Shown piece by piece: positions 9,424-17,930 of a DNA stretch of 64,000 bases. Under the pieces are notes generated by a model. The model was given only the letters and a program-made list of their open reading frames with translations. It did no database searches and had not been told where the DNA came from. Position 1 is the first letter of the stretch. Each line of letters opens with the position of its first letter. The position numbers and the translations under genes are program-made. This DNA comes from Bacteroidota bacterium (GTDB lineage Bacteria; Bacteroidota; Bacteroidia; Flavobacteriales; Flavobacteriaceae). The stretch lies in contig JAHJTN010000019.1 in NCBI GenBank assembly GCA_018829465.1, forward strand, positions 62,001-126,000. The letters are read 5' to 3'.

Positions 9424-9468
9424 AGTAACATTGGTTACTAACTTAAAAAACAAGCGGTTGTAATTTTG
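9424..9468 (+). promoter_or_regulatory. Promoter region of the RND operon with an operator-like inverted repeat
   Basis: An exact -7 box TAATTTTG lies at 9461-9468, 18 bases before the tolC ATG. An inverted repeat AGTAAC-ATTG-GTTACT (9424-9439) sits about where the -33 element would be. The position suits binding by a repressor, but no regulator gene is adjacent. The box assignment is from sequence; the operator role is inferred. Confidence 0.5.
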
Positions 9469-9486
9469 CCTAAAATAAATAGGCAG

Positions 9487-10791
9487 ATGCGACTTTTCTT
9501 GTTTTTAATCGTTTTATGGATTGCTCCTTTTAATGCAGAGGCGCAACAAACTTTTCCCATTTCTAAAGAAGAGGTACTGGTTAAGGTGCAGGCACAAAAC
9601 GGCTCTATCAAAATATCCGAACAGACCGTTTTGGAAGCCAAAGGCGACTACCGGCAGACCAATGCCGTGTTATTGCCCAACATATCCGTTGCACACACCG
9701 CATTTTCTACCAACAACCCGGTGTTTGCTTTCGGGTCTAAACTTAACCAAGGTGTTTTTTCCGAAGCCGATTTTGATGTGACCAAACTCAACAACCCGGG
9801 ATCCATTGAAAACTTCACCACCTCTATCCAATTTGAGCAACCGCTTATCAATGTGGACGGTTTTTACCAACGACGTGCCGCAAAAATGAAATTGCAAGCT
9901 TCCGAATATCAAAGCAATTATCAAAAAAATGAGTTGCAGTTAGAAGCCGAAAAAACCTATATGATGCTGCAACTGTCCTACAAAGCCATAGCCGTGTTGG
10001 AGAAAGCCAAGACAACTGCTTTGGAAAATCAAAAAATGGCGCAACGGTATTTTAAGCAGGGAATGTTGCTCCAGGCAGATGTATTGGATGTGGAAGTAAG
10101 GTTAAACCAAATAGAAAATCAGTTGGACAACGCCAAAAGTAACCTGAAAAACGTCTCGGACTATTTGAATTTTCTGATGAATGAACCCGAAGACAGAATA
10201 TTAATTCCAAACGATGAACTCGACATTACTCCTGTTTCTTTGTCAGATTTTGATACATTTTCAAACGACCGCCCGGACATCAAAGCTTTAGAGATGGCAA
10301 CGATTGCCTATAAAAAGATGAACCAATCTGATAAAATGTCTTTTTTGCCAACGCTCAATGCATTCGGTAATTACGAGCTGTTTGACAACCAGCTTTTTCA
10401 GGGCGCATCCAACAGTTATTTTGTGGGCGCGCAATTGAAGTGGGACATACTTCAGGGAACCAAACGCTTTGGAAAATTGCAAAAAAGCAAAGCCGAATAC
10501 GATAAATCTGCGCTCCAATATGAACAATATGTGGCGAAAAGCCGAATAGAACTGAACAGAGCCAAACGGGCCGTAAACGATGCACAAAACAAGTTGCAAC
10601 GCGCCCAAACAGCAGTCAACCAAGCAGAAGAAGCCTTGCGCATCCGCAGCGACCGCTTTAGGGAAGGGCTGGAAAAAACCACTGATGTTTTACAATCAGA
10701 ATCGCAATATGCACAAAAGCAGTTGGAATATTACCAAACGGTTTACGAATATAATTTCGCTTGTGCCTATCTAAAATTTTTAACAAAATAA
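9487..10791 (+). CDS. TolC-family outer-membrane efflux protein (RND operon)
   Basis: The ATG at 9487 gives a signal peptide (MRLFLFLIVLWIAPFNAEA, then QQTF). An upstream TTG in frame at 9466 overlaps the -7 box and is unlikely to be used. The product is an outer-membrane channel of about 434 residues with the duplicated long helices of the family: TNAVLLPNISV, then LEAEKTYMMLQLSYKA and later RAKRAVNDAQNKLQRAQTAV. It would form the exit duct for the adaptor and pump encoded 9 bases and about 1.1 kb downstream, all on one strand. Confidence 0.9.
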   Translation: MRLFLFLIVLWIAPFNAEAQQTFPISKEEVLVKVQAQNGSIKISEQTVLEAKGDYRQTNAVLLPNISVAHTAFSTNNPVFAFGSKLNQGVFSEADFDVTKLNNPGSIENFTTSIQFEQPLINVDGFYQRRAAKMKLQASEYQSNYQKNELQLEAEKTYMMLQLSYKAIAVLEKAKTTALENQKMAQRYFKQGMLLQADVLDVEVRLNQIENQLDNAKSNLKNVSDYLNFLMNEPEDRILIPNDELDITPVSLSDFDTFSNDRPDIKALEMATIAYKKMNQSDKMSFLPTLNAFGNYELFDNQLFQGASNSYFVGAQLKWDILQGTKRFGKLQKSKAEYDKSALQYEQYVAKSRIELNRAKRAVNDAQNKLQRAQTAVNQAEEALRIRSDRFREGLEKTTDVLQSESQYAQKQLEYYQTVYEYNFACAYLKFLTK

Positions 10792-10800
10792 AAAATCACT

Positions 10801-11877
10801 ATGAAAAAAATATTCACCCTTTCATTCACCTTACTATTCCTCTTTTCATGTTCGGACGACCAGAAAAAAGCCGAAAGCAATGAAACCGTTGTCTCCGTTC
10901 GGGTACAAAGCGTTTCCCGGGGTGAAATCAGACCGTTCGTGTCGGCAAGCGGGAAAATCGAATCTGAAAACAGTGCGGAAATCAGCACCCGGATGATGGG
11001 CTACGTCAATAAAATTCATGTGAAAACCGGGCAACAAGTAAAAGAGGGACAACTTTTGGCAAGCCTCAACAACAGCGATTTACAAGCCAAAAAAGCCCAA
11101 GCAGAAGCGGGGATTTTACAGGCTACAGCAAGCTTCAACAACGCTAAAAAAGACTACGACAGATTTGTGAACTTGTACAGCCAACAAAGCGCATCCCAAA
11201 AAGAATTGGACGACATGACCGCCCGGTTTGAAATCGCAAAAGCCGGTTTGGAAAGTGCCAAACAAATGAAAAACGAAGTCCTTGCGCAATTTTCTTATGC
11301 CAACATCACAGCGCCTTTTTCGGGTGTAATCACCCAAACTTTCGTGAAAGACGGGGACATGGCCACTCCGGGCATGCCGTTGCTCAGCATGGAAGGTATC
11401 TCTAAAATGCAGGTAACTGCCATGGTTTCGGAAGAAGACATTTCGATGGTCAACAAGGGAATGCAGGCCACAGTTCGCATCAAATCGTTAAATAAAGAGA
11501 TGAAGGGAAAAGTATCGGAAGTAAGCCAATCTGCCAAAAACACCGGCGGACAATATCTGGTAAAAATCATTTTAGATGAAATGGATACTGAAATCCGTTC
11601 TGGCATGTTTGTCAACGTGCAGTTTCCCTTAGAAAGCAAACCTGAAGACAAGCCGTTCGATAAAATTTTAGTGCCCGAAAATGCACTCGTCAAGCAAGGC
11701 CAACTCACTGGAATCTATACCGTTGGAAACGAAAACACCGCAATCTTAAGATGGTTGCGTGTGGGGAATGTTTACGGTTCTCAAATAGAAATTTTATCGG
11801 GGCTTTCTGAAGGCGAAACTTACATCGTTTCATCTGAAGGAAAATTGTTCAACGGAGCCAAGATTACAATTCAATAA
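10801..11877 (+). CDS. RND efflux periplasmic adaptor (lipoprotein)
   Basis: A 358-residue membrane fusion protein. The N terminus is a lipoprotein signal ending in LFSC (C17). The biotinyl-lipoyl half-motif MGYVNKIHVKTGQQVKEGQ is followed by a coiled-coil hairpin (about 85-155), the second half ITAPFSGVITQTFVKDGD, then beta-barrel and membrane-proximal domains ending at EGKLFNGAKITIQ. Such adaptors join the inner-membrane pump to TolC. Gaps to the neighbours are 9 and 18 bases, consistent with an operon. The substrate cannot be predicted. Confidence 0.92.
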   Translation: MKKIFTLSFTLLFLFSCSDDQKKAESNETVVSVRVQSVSRGEIRPFVSASGKIESENSAEISTRMMGYVNKIHVKTGQQVKEGQLLASLNNSDLQAKKAQAEAGILQATASFNNAKKDYDRFVNLYSQQSASQKELDDMTARFEIAKAGLESAKQMKNEVLAQFSYANITAPFSGVITQTFVKDGDMATPGMPLLSMEGISKMQVTAMVSEEDISMVNKGMQATVRIKSLNKEMKGKVSEVSQSAKNTGGQYLVKIILDEMDTEIRSGMFVNVQFPLESKPEDKPFDKILVPENALVKQGQLTGIYTVGNENTAILRWLRVGNVYGSQIEILSGLSEGETYIVSSEGKLFNGAKITIQ

Positions 11878-11895
11878 AACTTTAAACAAAATAAA

Positions 11896-14800
11896 ATGCA
11901 AGAAGGCATATCAGGTAAAATAGCGGGGGTTTTTATCCATTCAAAACTGACCATTTTGTTGATGGTTGCCCTGATGGCCATCGGCGTGTATAGTTCGTTC
12001 CTTATCCCGCGGGAAGAAGAGCCGCAAATCAACGTCCCGATGGCGGATGTCATGGTGGGCTATCCCGGCGCGAGTCCTCTGGAGGTGGAAAACCGGGTTA
12101 TCAAACCTTTGGAAAAAATACTGTCAAACATCAAAGGCGTGGAACATCTGCACAGCATGGCGATGAACGGCCAAGCGATGGTTATTGTTCAGTTTTATGT
12201 AGGAGAAGATTCCGAGCGTTCCTACGTGAAGCTGTACGACGAATTGATGAAGCACGAAGGCATGTTTCCGCAAGGCGTGTCTAAACCAATGGTAAAAACC
12301 CGTTCCATAGACGATGTGCCCATGTTGGGGTTGACCTTATGGAGCGAGAAATACAATGATTTTGAAATCAGGCAAATAGCCGAAGAGGTTACTTCCGAAA
12401 TCGAAAAAATAAAAGATGTGGCCGCCACCAAAGAAATAGGCGGGCGCAACCGGGTTTTGAAGGTGGTTTTAGACAAAGACAAAATGGCTGAAAACAGCGT
12501 GGACGCATTGGAAATCATCCAAATGATCCAGGCAAACAACAACAGTTCACAATCGGGAAGTTTTGTCAATAACGATACGGAATACTTGTTGACCACCGGC
12601 AGGTTTTTGGAAAATGCCGAAGATGTCGAAAATTTGGTGGTGGGCACCCATCAAAACATGCCGGTGTATCTCAGGCAGGTAGCCACGATCCAAGACGGGC
12701 CGTCAACACCCAAAAACTACGTGTCTTTCGGATATGGCAAAGCCCATGAAACCTCAAAAAATTACCCTTCGGAATATCCTGCCGTTACGCTTTCCATTGC
12801 CAAAGTGAAAGGCGCGGATGCGATGAAAATTTCCGAAAAAATCCTCCTCAAAATAGAACAACTCAAGAAAACGCTTATCCCGGATGATGTGCATGTAACC
12901 GTCACCCGAAACTACGGGGAAACCGCTTCGGACAAGGTCGGCGAATTGCTGCTGCATTTGGGCATCGCGATTCTGGCCGTAACTGTTTTGGTGATGCTGG
13001 CCATGGGCTGGCGCGGCGGCTTGGTCGTGTTCTTTTCGGTGCCGCTCACCTTTGCGCTCACGCTTTTCAGCTATTATCTCTTGGGATATACACTCAACCG
13101 GATCACGCTTTTCGCCCTTGTTTTTGTGGTAGGTATCGTTGTTGACGACAGCATCATCATCGCCGAAAATATGCACCGGCATTTCAAAATGAAACGCTTG
13201 CCTTTTAAGCAGGCCGCTATTTACGCCATCAATGAAGTCGGAAACCCTACCATTTTAGCGACTTTCACGGTGATTGCCGCCATACTGCCCATGGCATTCG
13301 TTTCCGGAATGATGGGGCCATATATGAGCCCGATGCCGGTTGGTGCTTCCATTGCTATGATTTTATCCCTATTTGTAGCCCTGACGGTTACCCCCTATTT
13401 GGCCTACCATCTTTTGCAGGAAAAAAATGATGATAAACACACCGAAGAAATCGACCTCAAAAGCAACCGGATATACCGATGGTACAACCGCATTGAAAAA
13501 CCCTTTTTGGACCATTCCAAAAAACGCAGGGCCATGCTGGCAATCACAGCATTTTTGCTCCTTGGTGCCATCTTGATGTTTTTTACCGAATCGGTAGCTG
13601 TAAAAATGCTCCCTTTCGATAATAAAAATGAGTTTCAGGTAGTGATTGATATGCCGGAAGGCACAACCTTGGAACGAACGGCTGTGGTCACCCAGGAAAT
13701 TGCGCAGTATTTATCAACCGTTCCTGAAGTGGTCAATTATCAAAACTACATCGGCACTTCTGCGCCCATTACTTTCAATGGTTTGGTGCGGCATTACGAC
13801 TTGCGCGGCGGAAGCAACATGGCCGATATACAGGTGAATCTGTTGCACAAGGAAGACCGCAGTCTGCAAAGCCATGACATTGCCAAAAAAGTGCGCCCGG
13901 AGATTCAAAAGATCGCACAAAAATACCATGCCAACGTCAAAGTGATCGAAGTGCCGCCCGGGCCTCCCGTATTGTCAACTTTGGTTGCCGAGGTTTACGG
14001 GCCCGATTATGATGAACAAATCAGAGTTGCCGAACAGGTCAAAGACATCCTAGAAAACACGGCTGATGTGGTGGATGTGGATTGGATGGTGGAAGGCCAG
14101 CAAACCGAATACCGATTGGAAATCGACAAGGAAAAAGCAATGCTCAATGGGGTTTTGCCCGTTCAAATCGTCCAGAATCTTACCCTTGTTTTGCAGGAAT
14201 ACCCGATTTCAAATTTATATGATGCGCAATCTAGCGATAACATCGGTATCGTGTTGGCACTGCAGGATAAAGACAAAACAAATCTACAAGCCATTCAAAA
14301 TCTGAAAATTAAGAATCGGCATGGAAATGTTATTCCGATGAGCGATTTGGTAACCGTGAGAACTGATACGCTCCAAAAAACCATCTATCGAAAAGACCAA
14401 AAACGTGTTGTGTATGTGCTGGCCGACATGGCAGGCGCCTTGGAAAGCCCTGTGTATGCCATACTCGGGATGGACGAAAAACTTCAGAAAATAAGCCTGC
14501 CGAAAGGATATGAAATCAATGAGTTGTATTTAGGACAGCCTTCCGATGAAAGTGATTTCACCGTCAAATGGGATGGCGAGTGGCAGATTACTTTAGAAGT
14601 ATTTCGCGATTTAGGAATTGCCTTTTTAGTGGTCATCGTCATCATTTATATGTTGATTGTAGGTTGGTTTCAAAATTTTAAAACGCCTTTGGTGATGATG
14701 GTTGCCATCCCGTTGTCATTGATCGGGATCGTTTTGGGGCATTGGTTGCTCGGCGCGTTCTTCACCGCAACTTCATTCATTGGGATGATTGCTTTGGCAG

Positions 14801-15093
14801 GGGTGATGGTCCGAAATTCGGTTTTGCTGATCGACTTTATAGAAATCCGGCTGAAAGACGGTGTGCCTGTCAAACAGGCCATCATCGATGCCGGGGCGGT
14901 GCGGACAACGCCCATCTTGCTGACCACCGGAGCGGTTGTGATTGGTGCTTCCATCATTTTGTTTGACCCCATTTTTCAGGGGTTGGCCATTTCGTTGGTA
15001 GCCGGAGCCATCGTGTCCACCCTACTGACGTTGATAGTCATTCCGCTGATTTATTACATAACCGAAAGGCACAAATGGGAAAAGGATCATTAG
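11896..15093 (+). CDS. RND-family efflux pump, inner membrane subunit
   Basis: The 1065-residue protein has the RND plan: an N-terminal membrane segment followed by the porter entrance motif IPREEEPQINVPMADV, two large periplasmic loops and twelve membrane segments. The proton-relay acids lie in IVVDDSIIIAENMHRH (D417, D418). The partner basic residue of the tenth membrane segment appears as R973 in GVMVRNSVLLIDF, where AcrB has lysine. This form with R and VxxDFI resembles a subgroup distinct from AcrB, so drug, metal or lipid export all remain possible. It is the core of the tripartite system at 9487-15093. Confidence 0.93.
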   Translation: MQEGISGKIAGVFIHSKLTILLMVALMAIGVYSSFLIPREEEPQINVPMADVMVGYPGASPLEVENRVIKPLEKILSNIKGVEHLHSMAMNGQAMVIVQFYVGEDSERSYVKLYDELMKHEGMFPQGVSKPMVKTRSIDDVPMLGLTLWSEKYNDFEIRQIAEEVTSEIEKIKDVAATKEIGGRNRVLKVVLDKDKMAENSVDALEIIQMIQANNNSSQSGSFVNNDTEYLLTTGRFLENAEDVENLVVGTHQNMPVYLRQVATIQDGPSTPKNYVSFGYGKAHETSKNYPSEYPAVTLSIAKVKGADAMKISEKILLKIEQLKKTLIPDDVHVTVTRNYGETASDKVGELLLHLGIAILAVTVLVMLAMGWRGGLVVFFSVPLTFALTLFSYYLLGYTLNRITLFALVFVVGIVVDDSIIIAENMHRHFKMKRLPFKQAAIYAINEVGNPTILATFTVIAAILPMAFVSGMMGPYMSPMPVGASIAMILSLFVALTVTPYLAYHLLQEKNDDKHTEEIDLKSNRIYRWYNRIEKPFLDHSKKRRAMLAITAFLLLGAILMFFTESVAVKMLPFDNKNEFQVVIDMPEGTTLERTAVVTQEIAQYLSTVPEVVNYQNYIGTSAPITFNGLVRHYDLRGGSNMADIQVNLLHKEDRSLQSHDIAKKVRPEIQKIAQKYHANVKVIEVPPGPPVLSTLVAEVYGPDYDEQIRVAEQVKDILENTADVVDVDWMVEGQQTEYRLEIDKEKAMLNGVLPVQIVQNLTLVLQEYPISNLYDAQSSDNIGIVLALQDKDKTNLQAIQNLKIKNRHGNVIPMSDLVTVRTDTLQKTIYRKDQKRVVYVLADMAGALESPVYAILGMDEKLQKISLPKGYEINELYLGQPSDESDFTVKWDGEWQITLEVFRDLGIAFLVVIVIIYMLIVGWFQNFKTPLVMMVAIPLSLIGIVLGHWLLGAFFTATSFIGMIALAGVMVRNSVLLIDFIEIRLKDGVPVKQAIIDAGAVRTTPILLTTGAVVIGASIILFDPIFQGLAISLVAGAIVSTLLTLIVIPLIYYITERHKWEKDH

Positions 15094-15129
15094 AAACTTA
15101 AAAATATTCAACAATTAAATTTAAAAATT

Positions 15130-15315
15130 ATGAAAAACAGGATTGTTCGTGCCATCGCAGGTAGTTTTATCCTCATCAGCTTGCTGTTGGCCATCTATGT
15201 CAATCAAAATTGGCTGTGGTTTACCGCTTTTGTCGGTGCCAATTTGCTGCAGTCGTCTTTTACCAAATGGTGTTTGATGGAAGATATATTGGCCAAGTTT
15301 GGAATTAAAAACTGA
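15130..15315 (+). CDS. Small membrane protein, DUF2892 (YgaP-type transmembrane domain)
   Basis: The 61-residue protein has two hydrophobic segments (about 6-24 and 27-42) and the family's C-terminal pattern with a single cysteine in SFTKWCLMEDILAKFG. DUF2892 proteins are often found with rhodanese or other sulfur and redox proteins. It follows the RND pump by 36 bases and is likely the last gene of that operon, while the sulfur-transport-like genes at 15815-16881 are nearby. Confidence 0.8.
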   Translation: MKNRIVRAIAGSFILISLLLAIYVNQNWLWFTAFVGANLLQSSFTKWCLMEDILAKFGIKN

Positions 15316-15390
15316 TGGCTATATAAGACAAATCAAAGCGTTATTTCGAGGCATTTTTTGATTAAACAGTCTTACTGTTGGTTGAAGGGA

Positions 15391-15427
15391 AAAGTATTTT
15401 CGTAAAAAACACGGAAGTACTTTTTTT
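15391..15427 (+). repeat. Partial duplicate of the YeeE-type gene's promoter and first codons
   Basis: The stretch AAAGTATTTTCGTAAAAAA followed by CACGGAAGTACTTTTTT closely matches 15792-15828, which carries the promoter-like TATTTTCG box and first codons (ATGGAGGTACTTTATT) of the gene at 15815. In the copy the start codon has become ACG and the reading frame is lost. It looks like a decayed duplicate about 400 bases upstream of the intact copy. Confidence 0.6.
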
Positions 15428-15459
15428 TTGAGTGCAAAGCTCAGATGGTATGAAGAAGA

Positions 15460-15627
15460 TTAAGCCACCTTTTTAAACAAATCGAAACAAGGACAGTTTT
15501 TACATCGCTTCCCCTCACCTTTTTTGTGCTTTTTACAACACTTGGCCTTCACTGCAACCGATACTTCGGAATTTAAGATTTTCTTTAAGCGTTTACTTTG
15601 ACGGTTTTTGTCTTTTTTCTTTCCCAT
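15460..15627 (-). CDS. Small basic cysteine-rich protein, 55 residues, unknown
   Basis: A short frame on the minus strand encodes 55 residues: a very basic N-terminal half (MGKKKDKNRQSKRLKKIL), a middle NSEVSVAVKAKCCKKHKKG, and a C-terminal cysteine cluster KRCKNCPCFDLFKKVA. Five cysteines (CC, CxxC and CPC spacing) suggest metal binding. Neither a signal peptide nor a membrane segment is present, so it should be cytoplasmic. The codon pattern, clear start and stop, and position in an otherwise empty 500-base spacer support a real gene. I do not recognise a named family, though similar short Lys/Cys-rich proteins occur in flavobacteria. Nucleic-acid binding is a guess from charge. Confidence 0.6.
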   Translation of the reverse strand: MGKKKDKNRQSKRLKKILNSEVSVAVKAKCCKKHKKGEGKRCKNCPCFDLFKKVA

Positions 15628-15814
15628 CTTAATCGGAATAAAGTCTATGTAAAGATAGTTATATTTATGTATTCTAAATAAATTTTAATGTTAAATTTTG
15701 CATTTTTTTATTTATAGGACATTGAGTGTCAAAACTTCTGTTGCATTTAAAACAACTTAGCTGTTGTTGCGTTTGAATTTAAAGCGTTTCTAAAGTATTT
15801 TCGTAAAAAAAAGC

Positions 15815-16378
15815 ATGGAGGTACTTTATTCATTTTGGTCTTGGTATGTAGCCGGCCCCGTGATTGCTTTGGTAATGGTTTTGATGACCTATTACGGCAA
15901 GAGGTTTGGAGTTTCGTCTAGTTTAGAAACCGCCTGCAGCATCTTAGGAGCTGGAAAAGTCAGCAATTATTTTAGGGTTGATTGGAAAACGCAAAAATGG
16001 AATCTCATTTTTATTTTGGGTGCCTTCCTTGGTGGTTTTATCAGTCAACAATTTTTGATGACGGATGAGGTTTCGCATATATCTGTGGAAACTGCCGTTT
16101 GGCTCACCGATTTGGGTTTTCAGAACGCGGGCGGGATGTTTTTGCCCGAAGAAATTTTTGCTTTAGATGCGCTATCCAATCCTAAAGTGTTGTTGTTGTT
16201 GGTTTTGGGCGGTTTGTTGGTAGGATTTGGGACGCGCTACGCGGGTGGTTGCACTTCCGGCCATGCTATCAGCGGTTTGAGCAACCTTCAGCTTCCTTCT
16301 TTGGTGGCTGTAATTGGCTTTTTTATCGGCGGCCTCCTGATGGTACATCTCATCTTTCCATTAATTTTTCCACTTTAA
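15815..16378 (+). CDS. YeeE/YedE-family membrane transporter, first half
   Basis: The 187-residue integral membrane protein has about four or five hydrophobic segments and the family signature GTRYAGGCTSGHAISGLSNL (about 143-162), whose cysteine in GGCTSGH is the conserved one. In YeeE/TsuA such cysteines relay thiosulfate through the membrane; members of the split pair type are proposed sulfur-compound importers. The partner half follows at 16480. Full-length YeeE has both halves in one chain, so these two proteins probably form one channel. The start codon is directly preceded by the TATTTTCG promoter-like box. Confidence 0.88.
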   Translation: MEVLYSFWSWYVAGPVIALVMVLMTYYGKRFGVSSSLETACSILGAGKVSNYFRVDWKTQKWNLIFILGAFLGGFISQQFLMTDEVSHISVETAVWLTDLGFQNAGGMFLPEEIFALDALSNPKVLLLLVLGGLLVGFGTRYAGGCTSGHAISGLSNLQLPSLVAVIGFFIGGLLMVHLIFPLIFPL

Positions 16379-16388
16379 AACTCTGCAC

Positions 16389-16479
16389 ATGAAACGCCCA
16401 TGTAAAAATTTTGCACACAGGAGCATGATTATCCTAGGGCGTTCCATCTGACCGATAAAAACAAATAAATTATAAACAG
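16389..16479 (+). repeat. Dispersed 90-base repeat, copy A, with 20-codon open frame
   Basis: The element begins ATGAAACGCCC and ends ATAAACAG directly against the ATG of the gene at 16480. Its first 57 bases are identical to 51724-51780, which precedes the blaI-like gene. The arms ACGCCC and GGGCGT can pair. From 16389 to 16451 it encodes 20 residues, MKRPCKNFAHRSMIILGRSI. A leader peptide, an RNA regulatory element or a repeat that inserts beside start codons are all possible; nothing in the sequence settles this. Confidence 0.75.
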
Positions 16480-16881
16480 ATGAAATATTTAAAATTTCTA
16501 ATCATCGGTGTAGGATTCGGCATCATATTGGCAAAAGCCGAAATTGTTTCGTGGTACAGAATCATAGAAATGTTTCGCTTTGAAGCGTTTCACATGTACG
16601 GCATCATTGGGTCGGCAGTAGTGTTGGGCGTAATTGCACTGCAGATTATCAAAAGGAAAAATATTAAAGACTTTGAAGGAGAACCCATAAGGATTGACCC
16701 CAAACCCAAACAATACAGTCGCAACCTGGTTGGCGGCATCATCTTCGGGTTGGGTTGGGCACTCATCGGCGCTTGTCCGGGTCCGTTGTTTGTGTTAGCA
16801 GGATTTGGCTATGCATCCATCTTTATTGTGATTGCGGCTGCGATTTTGGGTGCTTTTTTGAAAGGGTGGCTGGTTAAATAA
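16480..16881 (+). CDS. YeeE/YedE-family membrane transporter, second half
   Basis: The 133-residue partner has about four membrane segments and the second conserved cysteine motif in GWALIGACPGPLFVLAGFG (about 98-116). A short cytoplasmic loop with charged residues (IIKRKNIKDFEGEP) separates the halves. With the gene at 15815 it makes a two-part YeeE/YedE channel, probably for thiosulfate or a related sulfur compound. Unusually for such pairs, a 101-base gap holding a dispersed repeat separates the two genes, and the repeat ends at this start codon. Confidence 0.86.
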   Translation: MKYLKFLIIGVGFGIILAKAEIVSWYRIIEMFRFEAFHMYGIIGSAVVLGVIALQIIKRKNIKDFEGEPIRIDPKPKQYSRNLVGGIIFGLGWALIGACPGPLFVLAGFGYASIFIVIAAAILGAFLKGWLVK

Positions 16882-16934
16882 TCCGCTTATATTTTCAAAA
16901 ACTCGAGTATGTGAAATTTCCTGTTGTGGGAAAA

Positions 16935-17585
16935 TCAAGTGCCAAAATGTGCAATATAATCGCGTCTGCTGGCTTCAATAATTTCCAACGCCTCTGCTCT
17001 GCCGTAAATGTGTGTAATTTCCACTTGATGTGTGGTGTCGCCGGGTAAACCTTTATAGGTAAGAAAATAATGCTTGAGTCTTTTGACTAAAGATTCCGGG
17101 CATTTAGAGAGTTCGTCCCAAGCACCATAAACCTCATCACCTTTGAGAATGGCAATGATTTTATCGTCTGCTTCTCCGTTGTCTATCATGCGAAAACCAC
17201 CGATAGGAATGGCCGGAACGATGATGTTCCCATGCCTGATTTCTCTTTCTGTAAGCACACAAATATCCAAAGGATCGCCATCGCCCACTATATTTTTCTT
17301 TCCGGTTTTGTCCATACAATAATTGGCGATATTTTCGGCGCAATAGGTCTGCGGGATGAAACCGTATAAGCTGGGAACTATATTGGAAAATTTCTGTGGT
17401 CTATCTACCTTTAGAAAACCGGATTCTTTGTCTATTTCATACTTAACAGTATCCGAAGGTGTCATCTCTATAAAAGATTTGACCAAAAAAGGTGCATCGT
17501 CACCGATGTTGATACCATGCCATGGATGCGGTTGAAAACGTATGGATTTTTTCTTTTTCAAAGCGGGAACCGGAATTGCTTGCAT
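16935..17585 (-). CDS. ppa: Inorganic pyrophosphatase, family I
   Basis: This soluble enzyme hydrolyses pyrophosphate. The metal-binding core is GDGDPLDICVL with the three Asp of the family, preceded by YGFIPQTYC and followed by AIPIGGFRMIDNGEADDKI and LKHYFLTYKG. The frame is open to an ATG at 17630, but a canonical promoter lies between that ATG and a second ATG at 17585, so translation most likely starts at 17585 (MQAIPVPALKKKKS; 216 residues). The N-terminal HPWHGINIGDDAP segment marks the longer Bacteroidota form. It is transcribed in the same direction as nhaA but from its own promoter. Confidence 0.93.
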   Translation of the reverse strand: MQAIPVPALKKKKSIRFQPHPWHGINIGDDAPFLVKSFIEMTPSDTVKYEIDKESGFLKVDRPQKFSNIVPSLYGFIPQTYCAENIANYCMDKTGKKNIVGDGDPLDICVLTEREIRHGNIIVPAIPIGGFRMIDNGEADDKIIAILKGDEVYGAWDELSKCPESLVKRLKHYFLTYKGLPGDTTHQVEITHIYGRAEALEIIEASRRDYIAHFGT

Positions 17586-17930
17586 GTGCTGAGTTTTGGG
17601 GTGCAAATTTAAGCGTAAATCTCTGCGCATACAATTTTATAGATGTATAATTTTAACTCATATCTTTAGTTTATAAACACGGCTCGTTTTCTTTAGGAGG
17701 ATATGTAAACACCTCAAAGCGAATTATGGACAATGCAAAAAACATAACAACTATCTATTTAGGTAATAGCCTTTTTCTTTTGTCTTTCGGCCAAGATTTA
17801 TTTAATGCCTTTCAAAACTCATTGTTATTGGATTATTATTAATTTCAAATTCACGTTTTTTCTTGTTTCTTGAAGTAACTTTGTTTTTTTATTAGTTTAG
17901 TTCAATCAGAAACCTAAGTGAACCATAGAA
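17586..17930. other. Spacer between nhaA and ppa
   Basis: The 345-base spacer holds the ppa promoter. A 38-codon plus-strand frame (17726-17842, MDNAKNITTIYLG...) is present but has no recognised relatives and is probably chance. No clear terminator hairpin was found for nhaA. Confidence 0.5.
17604..17635 (-). promoter_or_regulatory. Promoter of ppa
   Basis: On the minus strand ATTG (17635-17632), a 20-base spacer and TAAATTTG (17611-17604) match the Bacteroidota -33/-7 pattern TTG-N19/20-TAnnTTTG. Transcription would begin a few bases later, leaving a short leader before the ATG at 17585 and excluding the upstream ATG at 17630. Confidence 0.7.

Larger units (their letters stand above)
15316..15814. 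other. Spacer between the efflux operon and the YeeE/YedE pair
   Basis: The 499-base spacer holds the decayed duplicate at 15391-15427, the small minus-strand gene at 15460-15627, and a -7-like box TATTTTCG at 15796-15803 placed 11 bases before the ATG at 15815. The rest is AT-rich with no further reading frame of note. Confidence 0.6.

Noticed and set aside
17586-17630. N-terminal extension of pyrophosphatase from the ATG at 17630
   Set aside because: A canonical promoter lies within the extension, so its transcript would begin after that ATG.
17726-17842. 38-codon plus-strand frame between ppa and nhaA
   Set aside because: It is short and AT-rich, has no recognised motif and no promoter box at a fitting distance.
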